DNA of 64,000 bases, taken from NCBI GenBank assembly GCA_944472155.2, contig OX235277.1, forward strand, positions 22,578,804 through 22,642,803, in the 5' to 3' direction. Source of the stretch: Trichobilharzia szidati. Lineage: Eukaryota > Platyhelminthes > Trematoda > Strigeidida > Schistosomatidae. Within the stretch, counting starts at the first letter, position 1, and each line of letters starts with the position of its first letter. A program made the translations under genes and the position numbers. The notes under the pieces were generated by a model. The model did no database searches. It had not been told where the DNA came from and saw only the letters and a list, made by a program, of their open reading frames with translations. This document shows, piece by piece, positions 48,040-59,586 of the stretch.

Positions 48040-50304
48040 TTTAAATTTTGCGATTGAAGTAAAATATTATCAGGAAGTGAGTGTGTTTGTAGGAGTTCCC
48101 TTATGCCTGTCATTGCTATAGATACTAATCATAATAGAATATAGACAGATGCAGTGAATAACTTTTAAATATGTCGCTGATTTCAAACTCCTACTCTTCA
48201 TTTTCCATTTTATGCTGAATTTCATTGCATCAACTCGTATGCATATCGATCTATATGAATGTGGCCTATGTGTCCCTTCAAATGATATGATATGGTTGCT
48301 ATCGAGTACTCTTACCGACTGATTACCTCTCAAGTTTTGCATAGATACCAGTAGCCACTTTGAAGTGCTTTGATGTAATGACGAATACACAGAAGTCATT
48401 TACGAACTTCATGGAACGTCTCATGGAACTTATCGTTTGAAGAAGAAGAAGAAGAGTGTGAGCATAAATTGATCACTTTATTGGAAAAACAAAACATATA
48501 TAAAGGGAGAACTCTTCACATTAAAATAATACCAGTAATTTCCTATGCCACCGGGGCGTCAAGCAGATGGAATTCGGTTGATAAGCAGATGGTTATAATA
48601 AGCGAATGCAGCTGACAACACAGTTTTCTGCTAAGCTCTTATACGTAATTTAGCAAAACTAAAAACATAAAGAATCCAGAAGAAATTTTTCTTTGTTAAA
48701 TCTCACGCGCAATATGATTCATGTTTCAGCTTACTTAAAGAAACTGCAAATAGTGAAATATAGAGGGAATTTATATAGCAAAGCATTGTATCATACCATA
48801 TATATGTTGAATGCGTTGACTATCCTTCATTGCACTGTAGCTTCTTGGATTAATGCTTTGACATTCATCCGTTTTTCGTTTTGATACTTCTGTTTGATGG
48901 ACGCCATCTTCAGTATGCCGTGGTGTCGTTAGCTGATTCTTCTTGACGGTATATTATAAGTGTGAAAAGTTGAATAAAGTGGAAAAGTGTATGCGAAAAT
49001 CTTGACGAATCTCGATTGAGCCTTCATCATACTACTTGAAATGCCCGAAAACCGTGTCATAAGATACTGTTTTCATGAATACACAAGCCATTCAGACAAA
49101 AAACACCACACTCATTTAACTACGTGTGAACTGATCTTCAGACGATAGTGGTTTGTCTCAGATTAGAGTTTGAAGAGTGAAAATATGAATTAGTTACCAA
49201 CTGTCTACTATTTAGGACACTCACATAAACACACTGGAATGTATTGCTTATTCAAGTGACATTGTTTAAATTAAATTATTAGTATTCAACTTCGTAAAAA
49301 TTCATTTTGGTGAGGTAATCACCTATTAAATGAATGCAAAAACCGTCTAATATAAAAAACATGCTTTGAAATGAAACTGGCGCGCGGTGCAACAAACAAA
49401 TCCTTTTCTAAGTAACCCGTGAGAGAGAGTGAGGCGGGGCAATAAGGGAAGTAAAGGAGGAATACAAGAATTAACAAACTGTAACAGTCAGTGGAGACGG
49501 AATGATACCAGATGGTTTTAACTTCATCATTTAGAAGGTTAAAGGAAATATCTTTCTGGAAATATATCTGATGTGGGAAGACCAGGAAGCTTGATCAGAG
49601 GAAATACACTGTTCAAGGTATTTAACATTCGATTAAGTTTCAACTGCTGCAGCATCTGTGGTAGTTAAACTGTGCCAACTAACCAATCCACGCGTGTTGC
49701 GCTGGCGTCTGAAAGGGAAATTAACCATCTGACTGGTATTTGGAGTGATTAAGCTTAAGACGGCTTGACAAGGACCGCTGACTGATTTCTGATGAAAAAT
49801 GATTCACTTGAGAACAGTCTGACTGAGAAGCGACAGATGTAGAAACGGTCAAATCATAGACATGCTTAATAAAATTCTCTCCATCAGGATGAAATCAAGT
49901 CATGTAAGAAGAAGGAAAACAGAAAAAAAGAGAAGGAACGACTCCTTGAGAAGCATCAGCTAGAGTAAGTGAAGCAGTGGGGGACAGTGTACTGCTTCTC
50001 ATCAGAAAAGTGTGAATGTAACCGTTTATTAGTTCAACATCTGCCTTGTATCATGGTAAGCTTGTTAGGCAGAAAAGGATTGGATACATATTGGATGGAC
50101 GATGTGTAGTCATGGAAGGCACACTGAACATATTTGGCGTCTCTGACTAAACTACAGAGAATATTATGGTGTGAGACCTCATTGGCATCTAGAATAAAAC
50201 ACCTTTTGTGGGTTCATCAAAAGCCCTGAATGTAGGTTCAAGACTAAGTAAAGAGAGTTTTTCCATTGTTTCTGAAAATGATGATGTAATAGACAGTTTT
50301 ACTT
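48040..50304. other. no gene seen; intron-like
   Basis: No recognised gene. A 9-base minus-strand block at 49225-49233 (TGTGTTTAT before gtgagt) would create a stop when joined to the 47994 exon and is not included in gene A. Sequence around 49.5-50.2 kb may be old element DNA without a motif I can name. Confidence 0.35.
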
Positions 50305-50528
50305 TATGCCCTTCACGTTCCCAGTGTTACATAGGGAGGGCTTCAAGCTAGAGCCCTGAAATTTTGGTAGCAGTGATATTTATTATTCCGGGATGGCCTT
50401 GCTAGCCTCATGCCCAACCTTCCTTATTACTTACTGGTTTAGCGAGGCAAGTGAGTTCATGGGCCGGGGATCTAACCCCAGACCACATACGTGATTAGCG
50501 AGTATTCTACCGCCGTGACACCAACGCC
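50305..50528 (-). mobile_element. tRNA-derived SINE, body type A
   Basis: The minus strand has the head (gcgttggtgtcacggcggt) and a B-box-like ggggttagatcccc. The body contains ggttgggcatgaggctagca and ctagcttgaagcc-like sequence and ends in gggaacgtgaagg. No target duplication was identified. Confidence 0.75.
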
Positions 50529-50539
50529 AGTAGCCATAT

Positions 50540-50800
50540 GACTAAACCTAAGAATGATTCCATTAGATGATTCAGGCACACGGATAATTTTATCATTTAT
50601 TCAGGAAGCAGGCACAACATTAGTGGAAAATGATTCTTTGGAAATACCAGTGAGTGAATGACACCAAATGTCCTCACATTTTCTGAGGATCATAGCAGCC
50701 ACACACCATCTAGGCCAAGGGATTGGGTAGGTTTCAAAGACTGCAAACGCCAGAGGACGTCATCTATATTAAATCCATAGATGCAGTCCTTATATACACT
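50540..50800 (-). mobile_element. CR1/Jockey-like reverse transcriptase fragment
   Basis: The minus strand carries, with frame breaks, a stretch like VLWRLQSLKPTQSLGLDG, then a WLLWSSENV-type segment. This resembles the region just before the reverse transcriptase core in Jockey/CR1 proteins (LxxLxxxKSxGPDG). It is short and degenerate; the clade is tentative. Confidence 0.4.
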
Positions 50801-50894
50801 TGTAGCATGAGAGGTCATAATAAATTCTGAACGGCATATGCAGCACCTTTTAGGCATATACCACCATCAACTGAAGAATGGATTATTGTTTATT

Positions 50895-51014
50895 TGTTTC
50901 CCACCGGTGATTCTGATTTAGCACCGGTTCTCGTCCGATCGCCGAAGTTAAGCAACGTTGGGCCCGGTTAGTACTTGCATGGGTAACCGGTTGGGAATAC
51001 GGGGTGTTGCCGGC
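50895..51014 (+). pseudogene. 5S rRNA-like sequence
   Basis: Clear 5S rRNA segments are present in order: tctcgtccgatcgccgaagt, taagcaacgttgggcc, ggttagtacttgcatgggt, and ttgggaatacggggtgttg ending gccggc. The first 35 bases diverge from a normal 5S. The pol III internal control region is largely kept. It runs within six bases into a SINE head and lacks a good T-run, so it is better read as a 5S-derived module than as a working gene. Confidence 0.75.
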
Positions 51015-51020
51015 CTTTAG

Positions 51021-51235
51021 TGCGTTGGTGGCACAGCGGTTAGGATGCTCGCTGACAGTGCACATGGTCCGGGGTTCGGTCCCCGATCGACGCACTCCTT
51101 TGCGTCACTGAACCAGAAAGGTTAGGCATGAGGTTAGTAACCCCATCCTGTGAAAATAATCACCACTGCTACAGAAACTTCAAGCCTCCAGCTTGAAGCC
51201 CTATGTTCCACTGGGAACGTGAAGGAATAATAATA
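51021..51235 (+). mobile_element. tRNA-derived SINE, body type A, fused to 5S-like module
   Basis: The head tgcgttggtggcacagcggt begins directly after the 5S-like sequence. The B box is ggttcggtcccc, and the type A body ends cttgaagccctatgttccac. No duplication flanks the SINE alone. A loose pair, agaatggatta before the 5S and agaatagtgatta after the SINE, suggests they inserted as one unit. Confidence 0.75.
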
Positions 51236-51239
51236 ATTT

Positions 51240-52213
51240 TAAAAAAATAAATAAAGAATAGTGATTAACTCTATTATTTCAACTATGCCGTCCGTTTCCA
51301 TTTCAAGGGAATTATGTCAAGTGTGAGATGCAATGGACATTCATCTATAATCTCTATCGCCTTCGTGTTGGAATCAGTACATGCTTGCTGATATGCCCAA
51401 AACGGGTCTACTCAATTTCACCACATCAATTTAGTCCTTGGCGGATTAGTAGAAATGTAGTTACTCATGAAGTGTAAATATCTCGTGAAATCACCAAAGA
51501 TTATTTTACATTAGTCTGTTTAAGTTGACGTGACACTCAATCACTTTGTGTTGCATTCAATAAGCGAACTAATTGAATTTTAGCTACTTAATGTTTTTTT
51601 TTAACTTCTTGTGTATTCCTGGTCATCACAAAATTTTCTCTTCTTGTGTAAGGAATCGGTGGTCATATTGACTATGGCAGGTTGGCAGATACGGGTCTGA
51701 AAGGAATCCATTTCACCGATCCAAATAGAACACACCTTGATGACTGTTTAGATTGACTAATTATCACTCAGGTTTCGGCTTATGCACAACACAGAAAGTG
51801 ATCCTGAGGAAATGACTCATCATCTGGCGAGTGCAATTTCAGTAGTCAATAGCTGTAACGTTTGTTTGCGAGTTACATCAAACTATGCTCTAGGAGAGAG
51901 ATTTTATCGACTGCTTGCAGTGAAGAAGAAGAGTGTAGGTGAACACGTTTCAGTTCTGTCTCAAAATGTTTTATTTCACACTCGCAAAAAAAAACTTTCA
52001 CTTTTTATAAATGCGCACTTTCAAATGACTGTTTGCAAGTCTGTTCACCAAAATATGTAAAATGAAAATGCCTTTTTATAAATAATAATAGTCAGAAATC
52101 TGTAAATCTGCTTGCACCAAACAGATCTAGTAAAAGTAAAGTCAACATTTTGAAGAAGAAGAAGAAAGTGCATTTATTTACATGTTTCTAGATACTCTAA
52201 GTTGTGAACTTAC
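51240..52213. other. no gene seen; intron-like
   Basis: No supported feature. Confidence 0.35.
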
Positions 52214-52222
52214 CGAGACTGC
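52214..52222 (-). CDS. candidate 9-base micro-exon of gene A
   Basis: The minus strand reads GCAGTCTCG between an acceptor ending aataacttcattatacaag and the strong donor gtaagt. Phase 1 reads SL plus flanking codons. Confidence 0.45.
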
Positions 52223-53177
52223 CTTGTATAATGAAGTTATTTTTTGAAAATTTCATGGTTATGGTTTTTTACACAATGAATTACCAGGTTAAAACGTGCA
52301 TTTTCCTCTGCTTATTGGATATGTGTATGTGCTTCCTGTTTCCACTTTGCTCATCTGTCGATTGATTATTGTACACTGAAATGTCAACCTTGAAATGCCG
52401 CCTATGACTCAAGAGTTATTTAAGTCTTCATGAACTCTGTTTGAGACGTGGAAGAGAACGTGACTGTCATCGACTGTTTGCATTTCACATAGGAATATTA
52501 CTCAAATTGGTTTCAAACGACGCTTGAAAATCACTTGCAGTGTTCTAAAATCTAAATTCCTTAAAGTCACTTACTATAATATTATTCACCTTATGGCTTC
52601 CTCAGAAATGTGGTTGTTCCCCCTGGAGGGACGATGCAGTGTGAATCGATATTTAGAAGCCACTTGGTAACAAGTTTGACGCAAGTCAATCTCACACTCT
52701 CATTCACAACTGAAGAGGATACAAGCAGCATCAAGTGACTGACAAATGTCAAAGTATGTCCTTGAAAAGCTGCTTCTACAGCGCATTGTTATAAGGATTT
52801 TCAAATTATATATTTGTCACTGTCGGGTAACAGCAAATGAAGCTGCACATATCAGTCAGAAATTACGCTTTGTTGTATGCTTATCCGTGAAGCAACAACT
52901 GCAGAAAGCATGATGATGATGATTGCTTGAGATACGTGTATTTTTCCTATGTGCACCGTATAATGTTCCACTGCGTCAAAACATTCGCTGATTCGGCCAT
53001 CATACTATTCACGCACTTATGAACAGTGAGTGTTTGACCATCAAAAGAACAGGTATCATGATTATGTGTAGCGAAGTTGAATTTTGGAATAAGAGGTATG
53101 CTTTGCACTTTACGATGAAACTTGAAGTTTCTGTTTTCTGTTTGAAAGAGACATTGATATCATTTCATTTAGCTTAC

Positions 53178-53207
53178 AGGATCATCAGAGTCATCAGAAA
53201 TGCGTGT
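53178..53207 (-). CDS. alternative 30-base exon, phase 0
   Basis: The minus strand has an acceptor ending acatttcctcaacaag, 30 bases, then gtaagc. Phase 0 reads TRISDDSDDP, acidic; phase 1 has a stop. It starts only 24 bases after the exon at 53232, too close for an intron, so the two can only be alternatives. Confidence 0.25.
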
Positions 53208-53231
53208 CTTGTTGAGGAAATGTGTACTCAC

Positions 53232-53237
53232 TTGTCG
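53232..53237 (-). CDS. candidate 6-base micro-exon of gene A (duplicated unit 2)
   Basis: The minus strand reads CGACAA after a strong acceptor (catttttatttgtcactttaaag) and before gtgagtac. It is the counterpart of the exon at 47994. Phase 1 compatible. Confidence 0.5.
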
Positions 53238-53299
53238 CTTTAAAGTGACAAATAAAAATGCGAGTTCATTTCGATATCGAAGAGGTAGATGGCTATATG

Positions 53300-54639
53300 A
53301 GATTCTTACAATTCATATATATATATATATATATGTAGGCTTTAGTACGGAAGAAATGTTCCTACAGTGTACAGGATTCTCGAGGTAGTTAACCGCCTAA
53401 AATTTCCTCTTCACCAAGAATCTTCATGTAAGACAGCAATCTAAAGTATATGCCATTTGACGTAATGCCACTTGATCTGAATCATAAACTAACCCCTAAT
53501 GATATGTTCCATTGGTCTTTGAAAACCATGTACCAGTAGTTTTAAGGTCAATTAAAAATACACGTGAGTGAGTACACTGTGCATTTAAGTAGCATATATA
53601 AATAGTTAAAGCAATCGGAATTAGAGAAAATGTGAGTTATTGCAATGGATTGATAATCAGGTAGCTCAGTTCTGTGTCGCCTATCATCTATTTAAATTTA
53701 TTTCCAATCAAATTAAACAAAGCAGTTAGACGGCTGCAGCGAATATTGCATGTGATGAACTGAATGCTTTTTCAAGGTGGTTCATTATACTCGCTGAATA
53801 CATGAATATTTCAGGGTGTTTTGATTCTTGATTCTTCAGCGAAATCAGATTTATCTCATGCCTGACCTACAATGAAATGATTCACTCTCAAGTGTACTGA
53901 TGCCGTAGTTTCCTCGATCCCATCAACCTAAACAGATTAACTCAGGAAACGCAAACATTCTATACGAATTCTGTAGAGATGGAGTATTGCCACTCCAGTT
54001 TCAAAAAAGGGAATAGTTGGTGTCACTATAAACTTAGGAAAATATCTGACTCTTACAAGCAGAGAAACAGTCTTTCCTTCTCCAGATGAGAAGAGGTGTG
54101 TTTAATTATTATTCCATTGAATCACTGTCACCAATTCATATGAGAATCGTAAGAAGCCAGACGAAATTCTTTGGCGAAACGCGATAAATTGATGAGCTTA
54201 ACTGAAAAGTTCAACAATTAGTCAGACAGATCTAGCTACAGTCTGGTGTGATGATGAAAACCATTTCAAACTGCTGTCCTGATTACATAACTTTGGTACT
54301 ACTGAATAAATCAGACCATGGTGATGGACGTCCAGTAATTCTGTCTACCTAGTGACGAGAAATTCCCTCAGCTGAAATGTGAGATAGATTCCACACAGGA
54401 TAAAGCGAGGAACAACTGACATGAGCGAATTTGTGTATACAGTTTTACAATGTCGCTTATGCACAGCCTACCTGGGATACACAAACATGACGTTCCATTT
54501 CACCCAATACCAGATATGGTAAATTCTCCAGATCACTCAACTGTCAGGTGGTTGGTTAATATTCTTGAGTCAGTGAAGTAGGAGCTGTGGAGACACAATC
54601 CTCGGGATCAATACACTTTAGTCGATACGATTAGGAATG
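53300..54639. other. no gene seen; probably decayed LINE in part
   Basis: Includes a TA repeat (53317-53335). The part after about 53.9 kb may be the degraded 5-prime half of the RTE copy that follows, but no endonuclease motif could be recognised. Confidence 0.35.
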
Positions 54640-56480
54640 TCAATCTGGTCGACTCATCATCCACTCTTGGGTTTCACTAGGCTTATCAGGGAAACAGGTG
54701 GTAAAAGGCAAATGATAAGCGAAACAATCTCTGAAAAAAAATGGCACCATAATTAGCTCCCAGGATAGACGTCTGGAGCGCTGGAAAGAACACTATGAGG
54801 AGCAGTTTAATTGGCCCACAGCCACACTTAACCTGCCGGACATCCAACACCTCCTTGAATGGGAGATAGACACAGGTCCTCCGTCCTTAACTGAGGTTAC
54901 TAAAGCTGTCACCAATCTGAAGCAAGGCAAAGCAGCGGGACCTGATTTATTAACTCCAGAGGTATTTAAGTACGGTGGAGACAGTTTACTGTCTGCGTTA
55001 ACGGAGGTTCTAGGCAGCGTCTGGGAATCAGAGGAAGTCCCATCGAGTTGGTGTAAGTCACTGATCATCCCGATATACAAGAAGGGAGACAAGTCTTCTT
55101 GTGATAATCACAGAGGGATTAGCTTGACTAATATAGTATCTAAAATCCTAGGCTCAATAATACTGCGTAGACTAAGTGGTGCTCGAGAGACACAAACACG
55201 AGAAAACCAGGCAGGTTTTAGGCCAGGTAGAGGGTGTATTGATCATATCTTCACCCTTCGACAGATTCTAGAACATAGGCATTCCTACCGGCGTCCGACA
55301 ATCGTTATATTTCTTGACCTAAAGGCGGCATTCGATTCTGTCGACCGGGAGGTTCTCTGGCAATGCTTGGCTGTAAAGGGAATGCCGAGAAAATACATTG
55401 CACTAATTAAGGCACTCTACTCGTACTCATGCAGCCAGGTGAGGGCTTATGGCGAGTTGTCATCTGAAGTGGTGACGACTAGTGGCGTCCGTCAAGGATG
55501 CCCATTATCCTCATTCCTATTCAACTTCATCATAGACGTACTAATGGACTTAACCCTAAAACACTTCAGCGACTCAGGGATTGACTTGCTACCAGAGAAT
55601 AATCTCGTTGACTTAGAATATGCAGAAGATATAGTCCTTCTAGGCGAGGACTCTGACGAAATGCAGAGTCTACTGAACACCTTGAGCAACAATCTTCGTA
55701 TGTTTGGCATGCGATTCGCCCCTGTAAAATGTAAGATGATGCTGCAGGATTGGACTTCACCAACCCCTAGATTAGAAATAGGAAGTGAAGTGGTGGAACA
55801 CGTTGACCGCTTCAATTACTTGGGAAGTACCATCAGCCCCAACGGGTTGATCTCAGACGAAATTTCAGCACGAATACAGAGGGCTAGGTTCGCATACACC
55901 AGTTTTCGCCGTCTCTGGCGTAGACGCGATATCCGACTATCGACCAAAGGGCGTGTGTACTGCTCAACAGTCCGCTCCGTCCTCCTTTATGGCTGTGAGA
56001 CATGGCAATTGAGAGCAGAAGACATGAAAAGATTAGCTGTGTTCGATCATAGGTGTCTGCGTTCTATCTCCCGCGTGAAGAGGTATAATAAGGTGAGCAA
56101 TATTGAGGTTAGGCGTCGAGTGCTAGGTAAGACGGGGAAATCAATCGACGAAACGGTGAAATTACTTCGACTGAGATGGTTAGGACATGTGCTACGTATG
56201 CCTAGTCATCGCCTTCCTCGACGGGCAATGTTAACTGATATAGGGCCAGGCTGGAAAAGAGCTAACGGCGGTCAAACGAAAACATGGCACCAGTCAATGA
56301 AATCCACAACTGTTAGTTTAAGCCACGTTGGAAGGTGTAGACTTCCTGGTTGGAGTCCTCGGGGTGGTAAAAACCAATAGTTGGAAACAATTGGTGACAT
56401 GGCTCAAAATCGCTCTCAGTGGCGCAGATGCATCCACTCCTTGTGACTTATGATTTCCAATTAAACTGTTTTGTTCTCCG
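54640..56480 (+). pseudogene. RTE-clade LINE, near-complete reverse transcriptase
   Basis: A second, different RTE family. A pre-RT linker is readable from about 54650 (RLIRETGGKRQ), is shifted by one extra A in the run 54734-54741, and continues as EHYEEQFNWP and KQGKAAGPDLLTPEVF. The frame is then open to 56380. It contains IPIYKKGDKSSCDNHRGISL, FRPGRGCIDHI, FLDLKAAFDSVDREVLW (motif A), GVRQGCPLS (motif B) and LEYAEDIVLL (motif C). Motif C has Glu in place of the first catalytic Asp of YADD. The thumb-side segments FNYLGSTIS and VLLYGCETW follow, then RLRWLGHVLRM. Near 56340 another shift separates the usual WRRCIHSL end. No N-terminal endonuclease is visible. Inactive, but the best preserved element in the window. 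Confidence 0.9.
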
Positions 56481-57074
56481 TTATTACTATTCCTTTGTCT
56501 CACACCTCTGTTTACTGCCTCTAATATGCATTTCTTCTACTTTCTTCTCTTGCTTTGCGTGCTACATGGATTGTGGCGACTTGAACTGCCGCACATATGT
56601 GCAAAGTTCTATGTCGAAAACCGACCGACAGACCTTGGGTTTCACTTCATTAGTCACATGTTTTCTTTATGAACTCATCTAATCTGATTGTCTCAGTGTT
56701 TGAATAGCTGCTATTCGCTGTTTTGAAGTAGTTCTTACTGCGATGTACATTCATCGCCTACCTCAGATTCGAAAGTTTAGTCTATGGGCAAATAGATGGC
56801 GTTGCAATGGATTTTCAGCTAGGAACCTTTTAGGTCGGTTGTTTTATGTCAACCTGATTAAACACTATTTTATCAAGAACAATCTTTTAGCTTTATCTTT
56901 ATATGAAATTCATTATTATGCGATTGTGATGCGAATTCGAATCTCAACAACCTCTTCAAAATTCTGAAGAATACACACACACACCCACACAGATTAGATT
57001 CACTTTATAACCAGAATGAGACACAACATGCCATTTTCTTAATGTTTAACTTACTGCAAAAGACGACAACTTAC
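56481..57074. other. no gene seen; LINE 3-prime UTR or intron
   Basis: Sequence after the RTE copy, partly pyrimidine-rich, possibly its 3-prime UTR. An acacacacac tract lies at about 56.97 kb. Confidence 0.3.
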
Positions 57075-57083
57075 TGTGTTCAC
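57075..57083 (-). CDS. candidate 9-base micro-exon of gene A
   Basis: The minus strand reads GTGAACACA between an acceptor ending tgatgcatttttataaag and gtaagt. A competing reading uses the next gtaagt 24 bases on. Phase 1 compatible. Confidence 0.35.
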
Positions 57084-57710
57084 CTTTATAAAAATGCATC
57101 ACAGAAGGAACAGTACATTGATATTCAAAGTTTTTTTTCACTGTAAAAAGAAGGAGAAATTCCATGCATTTGATCTCGTCATAAAACTGGGAAATATGCA
57201 CGGAGGTGTGTGTTAAAGAGAAATTTATCAATCTGCAGGTTATCCTGATGGAAGACAATTCCTCAATCGGATTCGTCCATAAGGACCTGAAACGAAACGA
57301 CTGAATAAGACAGGTCCAGGTAACCACCCTGAAGTTTGTTTTAGACTAATCTTCTATCTAAATGTGATGTTGGTGTAGATAGTCTTCGAAGAGACTTTCA
57401 AGATTTATCAATGAGGCGTAATTCGTCTCACCACCCTATGAAGTAAAGTCTGTTGTGAAAGAGCTATTGACCAGTGTGTGAACGACAACTGAGTGCACTG
57501 GACCACATGAACGTGGACAAAACGGTTTATTATTATTTCATGTAGAGGTGAACACATTAGCCATATCATACTTCGGTTTGCTTAACACCTTTGAGAGAAA
57601 TAAGCCAACCTGGCTAGTAAAATGATAGGGAGAATCTGTTTTAAATTCCATCAAAGAATTCATCAACATTAAGATTAACAATGGAGTTAGCGATGATTCC
57701 GTACACTTAC

Positions 57711-57719
57711 TTTTACATA
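57711..57719 (-). CDS. candidate 9-base micro-exon of gene A
   Basis: The minus strand reads TATGTAAAA between an acceptor ending gaaacttatgcgaatccag and gtaagt. In phase 1 it adds CK plus flanking codons. The acceptor is moderate. Confidence 0.35.
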
Positions 57720-57899
57720 CTGGATTCGCATAAGTTTCAAAATGAATTCATGCACATCAGATTATTATGGCTGAATATTTCAGATTTGTGTATAGGTATA
57801 TTAGAACAAGACGAATATAAGCGAACAATATTGTCGTCTTCAAGTAGATCTTCTTCAGGCTTTACTCTAATTTACATAGACTTATATTTAAAGACATTT

Positions 57900-58260
57900 T
57901 AAGCAATGACGGTGATTTTGGGAATCAAATAATAATAATGACAATAATGATAATGTGGTAAATGTTTTAAACGAAATTAATAACGATGATTATAATGATA
58001 ACAAAATATTGATAATAAGGTTTATGCATGTGATAAGAATGACAAAGGTACTAATATAAATAAATAAATTACGTCAAATCTTAAAAGGTGAAGTGGAACG
58101 ACAATCAGAGTTTAAATAGATATTATAAAAGTACGAAGGAGATGGAAGATAAGAAAGGGTGGGAGGGTTTTGAACAGAATTCACCTAGGCAAGCAAGGGA
58201 GAGACAAAGGTAGAACAAACTTCTTTTGTATGCAAAGGCACTAGGATTGTTCTCTCGAAT
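57900..58260. other. no gene seen; simple AT-rich repeats
   Basis: aataatgataat-type low-complexity sequence followed by the PLE end. Confidence 0.4.
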
Positions 58261-58269
58261 TAATTCCCA

Positions 58270-58920
58270 TAGCTTCAGCTATGTGTAAAAGATGGATTCA
58301 AATTCCGTTCGAAAGGCTCGATGGAATGCGATAGATAACTTTGAAGGCACTATTTTTGTCCACTTGGTGACCGCTATCAATCATATGAGCCAAAATAGAA
58401 CTTCTTATAGATTTTATGTGACCTTTTCCGAACCATGAAGGAAGATGCTCATTAATGCGTTTGTTAAGCTGTCTCGTTGTTCGCCCCATATAATTTTCTC
58501 CACAGGAACAGCTAAATTTATAGATACACATCGAAGTCGGTGGTAAAGCGGTTAGGACGCTCGCCGACCATGCACATGATGCAGGGTTCAATCCCCGACT
58601 GACGCACTCCTTTACCTCGCTGAGCCAGAAATAATGCCGGTAAAGAGGAAAGGTTGGGCATAAGGCTAGCAACCCCATCCTGTAAAATAAACACTGCTAC
58701 AGAAACTTCAAGCCACTAGCTTGAAGCCCTATGTTCCACTGGGGAACGTGAAGGAAAAAAAACAAAAAAACATCGAATTGGCACAGCTAGTTAGCTTGTC
58801 TTTCACTTGAGCAATCAAAATTGGTCGGCTGTATATCTTATCTAACCGATAATGAAATACCAAGATATTCCAAAGATTTACTCATACAAAATCACAAGGG
58901 AAAACCAATTAGGATTTTAT
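58270..58920 (-). pseudogene. Penelope-like element GIY-YIG region, split by a SINE
   Basis: The minus strand reads RPILIAQVKDKLTSCANSM before the SINE. After it come CIYKFSCSCGENYMGRTTRQ, then LNKRINEHLPSW and SSILAHMIDSGHQV. Together these form the start and core of a PLE GIY-YIG endonuclease, with CxC cysteines, a YMG in place of YIG, the conserved Arg and the EHLPxW histidine segment. The reverse transcriptase part is absent or unreadable upstream. The SINE insertion at 58536-58769 interrupts it with a target duplication. Confidence 0.8.
58528..58777 (+). mobile_element. tRNA-derived SINE, body type A, nested in PLE
   Basis: The head is agtcggtggtaaagcggtta and the B box ggttcaatcccc. 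The type A body ends cttgaagccctatgttccac. The duplication acatcgaa at 58528-58535 and 58770-58777 brackets it, so the SINE is younger than the PLE. Confidence 0.85.
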
Positions 58921-59552
58921 AATTACGTCTGAATAATGGTGCAGAAACACTATTCCGTGTGGTTAAGAAGAAGTAGTGTAAGTGGGGCTTTCAGAGGCTC
59001 AACAATTGATCATCTGTTCGATAGTTGTCACATGATTTCTACAATCCCCTCACAAACAAAGCAAGGAATATGTTGCCTAGACCACTGCATACTCAACTCT
59101 TCTGTGATGCCGAAGCTTTGGTCATCGAAATAGAGAGAGGCCAAATGTTTGTATATGGAAGCAGCAGCTTTTCAACCACTCCTTCTTTCATATTTCTTAC
59201 CTATCATTTGACGATAAAGTATGCTAATAATCCCTGCTGACACTTTGGTCCCACATATTCTTCTTCACTTTCTTCACTCAATATTTTGTATCACATTCGC
59301 TTATTGTGTCAGCTGTTATCAATAATTTCACTTTGAACAGTTTCTTATATCATATTTCGTAGTCACCTTTATTTATTTTGATTCAATATATTTAATTTAT
59401 GCAATGTCTTATCATCACTACCACCTTGTTGCGTTATGTTTTAATCACTCAAATTGCCTTATTACTCCTATACGCCTATGAGATTTATGCATTTCATGAA
59501 GTGTATTGCAAAGCACATTGAATTATTTTTGTCATAATTCACACTACTAATA

Positions 59553-59557
<5 letters not shown>

Positions 59558-59583
<26 letters not shown>
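59558..59583. repeat. TA dinucleotide repeat
   Basis: About 26 bases of ta repeat directly before the truncated LINE at 59585. Confidence 0.9.

Positions 59584-59584
<1 letters not shown>

Positions 59585-59586
<2 letters not shown>

Larger units (their letters stand above)
52836..53265. repeat. segmental duplicate, copy 2, with micro-exon
   Basis: Second copy of the block at 47461-48030. The best-kept part is around the micro-exon (tgtcactttaaag and gtgagtac on the minus strand). Confidence 0.6.

Noticed and set aside
49225..49233. Minus-strand 9-base block TGTGTTTAT before gtgagt
   Set aside because: Joined to the 47994 exon in phase 1 it creates TAA, and its acceptor is only moderate.
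49787..49805. Hammerhead from the word ctgatga at 49.79 kb (and others at 2.2, 21.5, 31.1 and 60.3 kb)
   Set aside because: No GAAA with a stem II between, and no flanking stems.
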